Origin: an uncultured Flavobacteriales bacterium | GTDB lineage: Bacteria; Bacteroidota; Bacteroidia; Flavobacteriales; Crocinitomicaceae | Length of the DNA: 15,060 bases | Direction: 5' to 3' | NCBI GenBank assembly: GCA_946886545.1 | Contig: CAMPIU010000024.1 | Span: 1-15,060 of the forward strand | Shown: piece after piece, positions 15,021 to 15,060 of the stretch | How positions within the stretch are numbered: the first letter of the stretch is position 1 | Layout: the number at the start of each line of letters is the position of its first letter | The notes under the pieces: model-generated | The model's database searches: none | What the model saw: only the letters and a program-made list of their open reading frames with translations | Told to the model about the DNA's origin: nothing | Position numbers and translations under genes: made by a program

Positions 15021-15060
15021 AGAGAACTATAAATTATCAATTATCAAGTTGAATAGCTTC

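Overview
The window looks like chromosomal DNA from a member of the Bacteroidota, most likely a Flavobacteriales relative (Crocinitomicaceae/Fluviicola-like; this is an inference from style, not a placement). The signs are AT-rich DNA, Shine-Dalgarno sites that are weak or absent, several upstream TAnnTTTG (-7) promoter motifs, lipoproteins with short hydrophobic leaders ending in SC or AC, and a protein with a type IX secretion (T9SS) sorting domain. No tRNA, rRNA, CRISPR array, insertion sequence or phage gene was seen.

Layout: (1) 1-1444, minus strand: a DUF2007/zinc-ribbon membrane protein followed by a secreted leucine-rich-repeat protein that runs off the left edge. (2) 1554-3219, plus strand: pyrH (UMP kinase), frr (ribosome recycling factor) and a small lipocalin-like lipoprotein starting one base after frr, probably one operon. 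(3) 3293-6430, minus strand: a large AddA/RecB-type helicase-nuclease, convergent with the previous operon and without an AddB neighbour. (4) 6535-8363, plus strand: an MbnP-like lipoprotein and an MbnH-like di-haem peroxidase lipoprotein overlapping by 4 nt, a likely copper-binding maturation pair. (5) 8404-9837, plus: a conserved soluble protein of about 480 aa with no assigned function. (6) 9972-11798, plus: a TPR-containing membrane histidine kinase of the HisKA_2 type with no response regulator beside it, then a WYL-domain regulator (11833-12846). (7) 12848-13945, minus: a T9SS cargo protein whose C-terminal sorting domain is cut by two in-frame stop codons, although the rest of the domain is still readable downstream in the same frame. 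(8) 13946-14246: a 301-bp non-coding stretch with several degenerate repeats and the promoter of the last gene. (9) 14247-15020, plus: a paaG-like enoyl-CoA hydratase/isomerase.

Most of the window is ordinary core and envelope gene content. The best leads are the interrupted T9SS sorting domain with a perfect 14-bp inverted repeat at the site, the MbnP/MbnH-like lipoprotein pair, the hairpin-bearing repeats ahead of paaG, and the uncharacterised 477-aa protein. I did not see a convincing new multi-gene system. Upstream TAnnTTTG motifs argue for ATG starts at 8404 and, more weakly, 9972, rather than the upstream TTG codons that would extend those frames.
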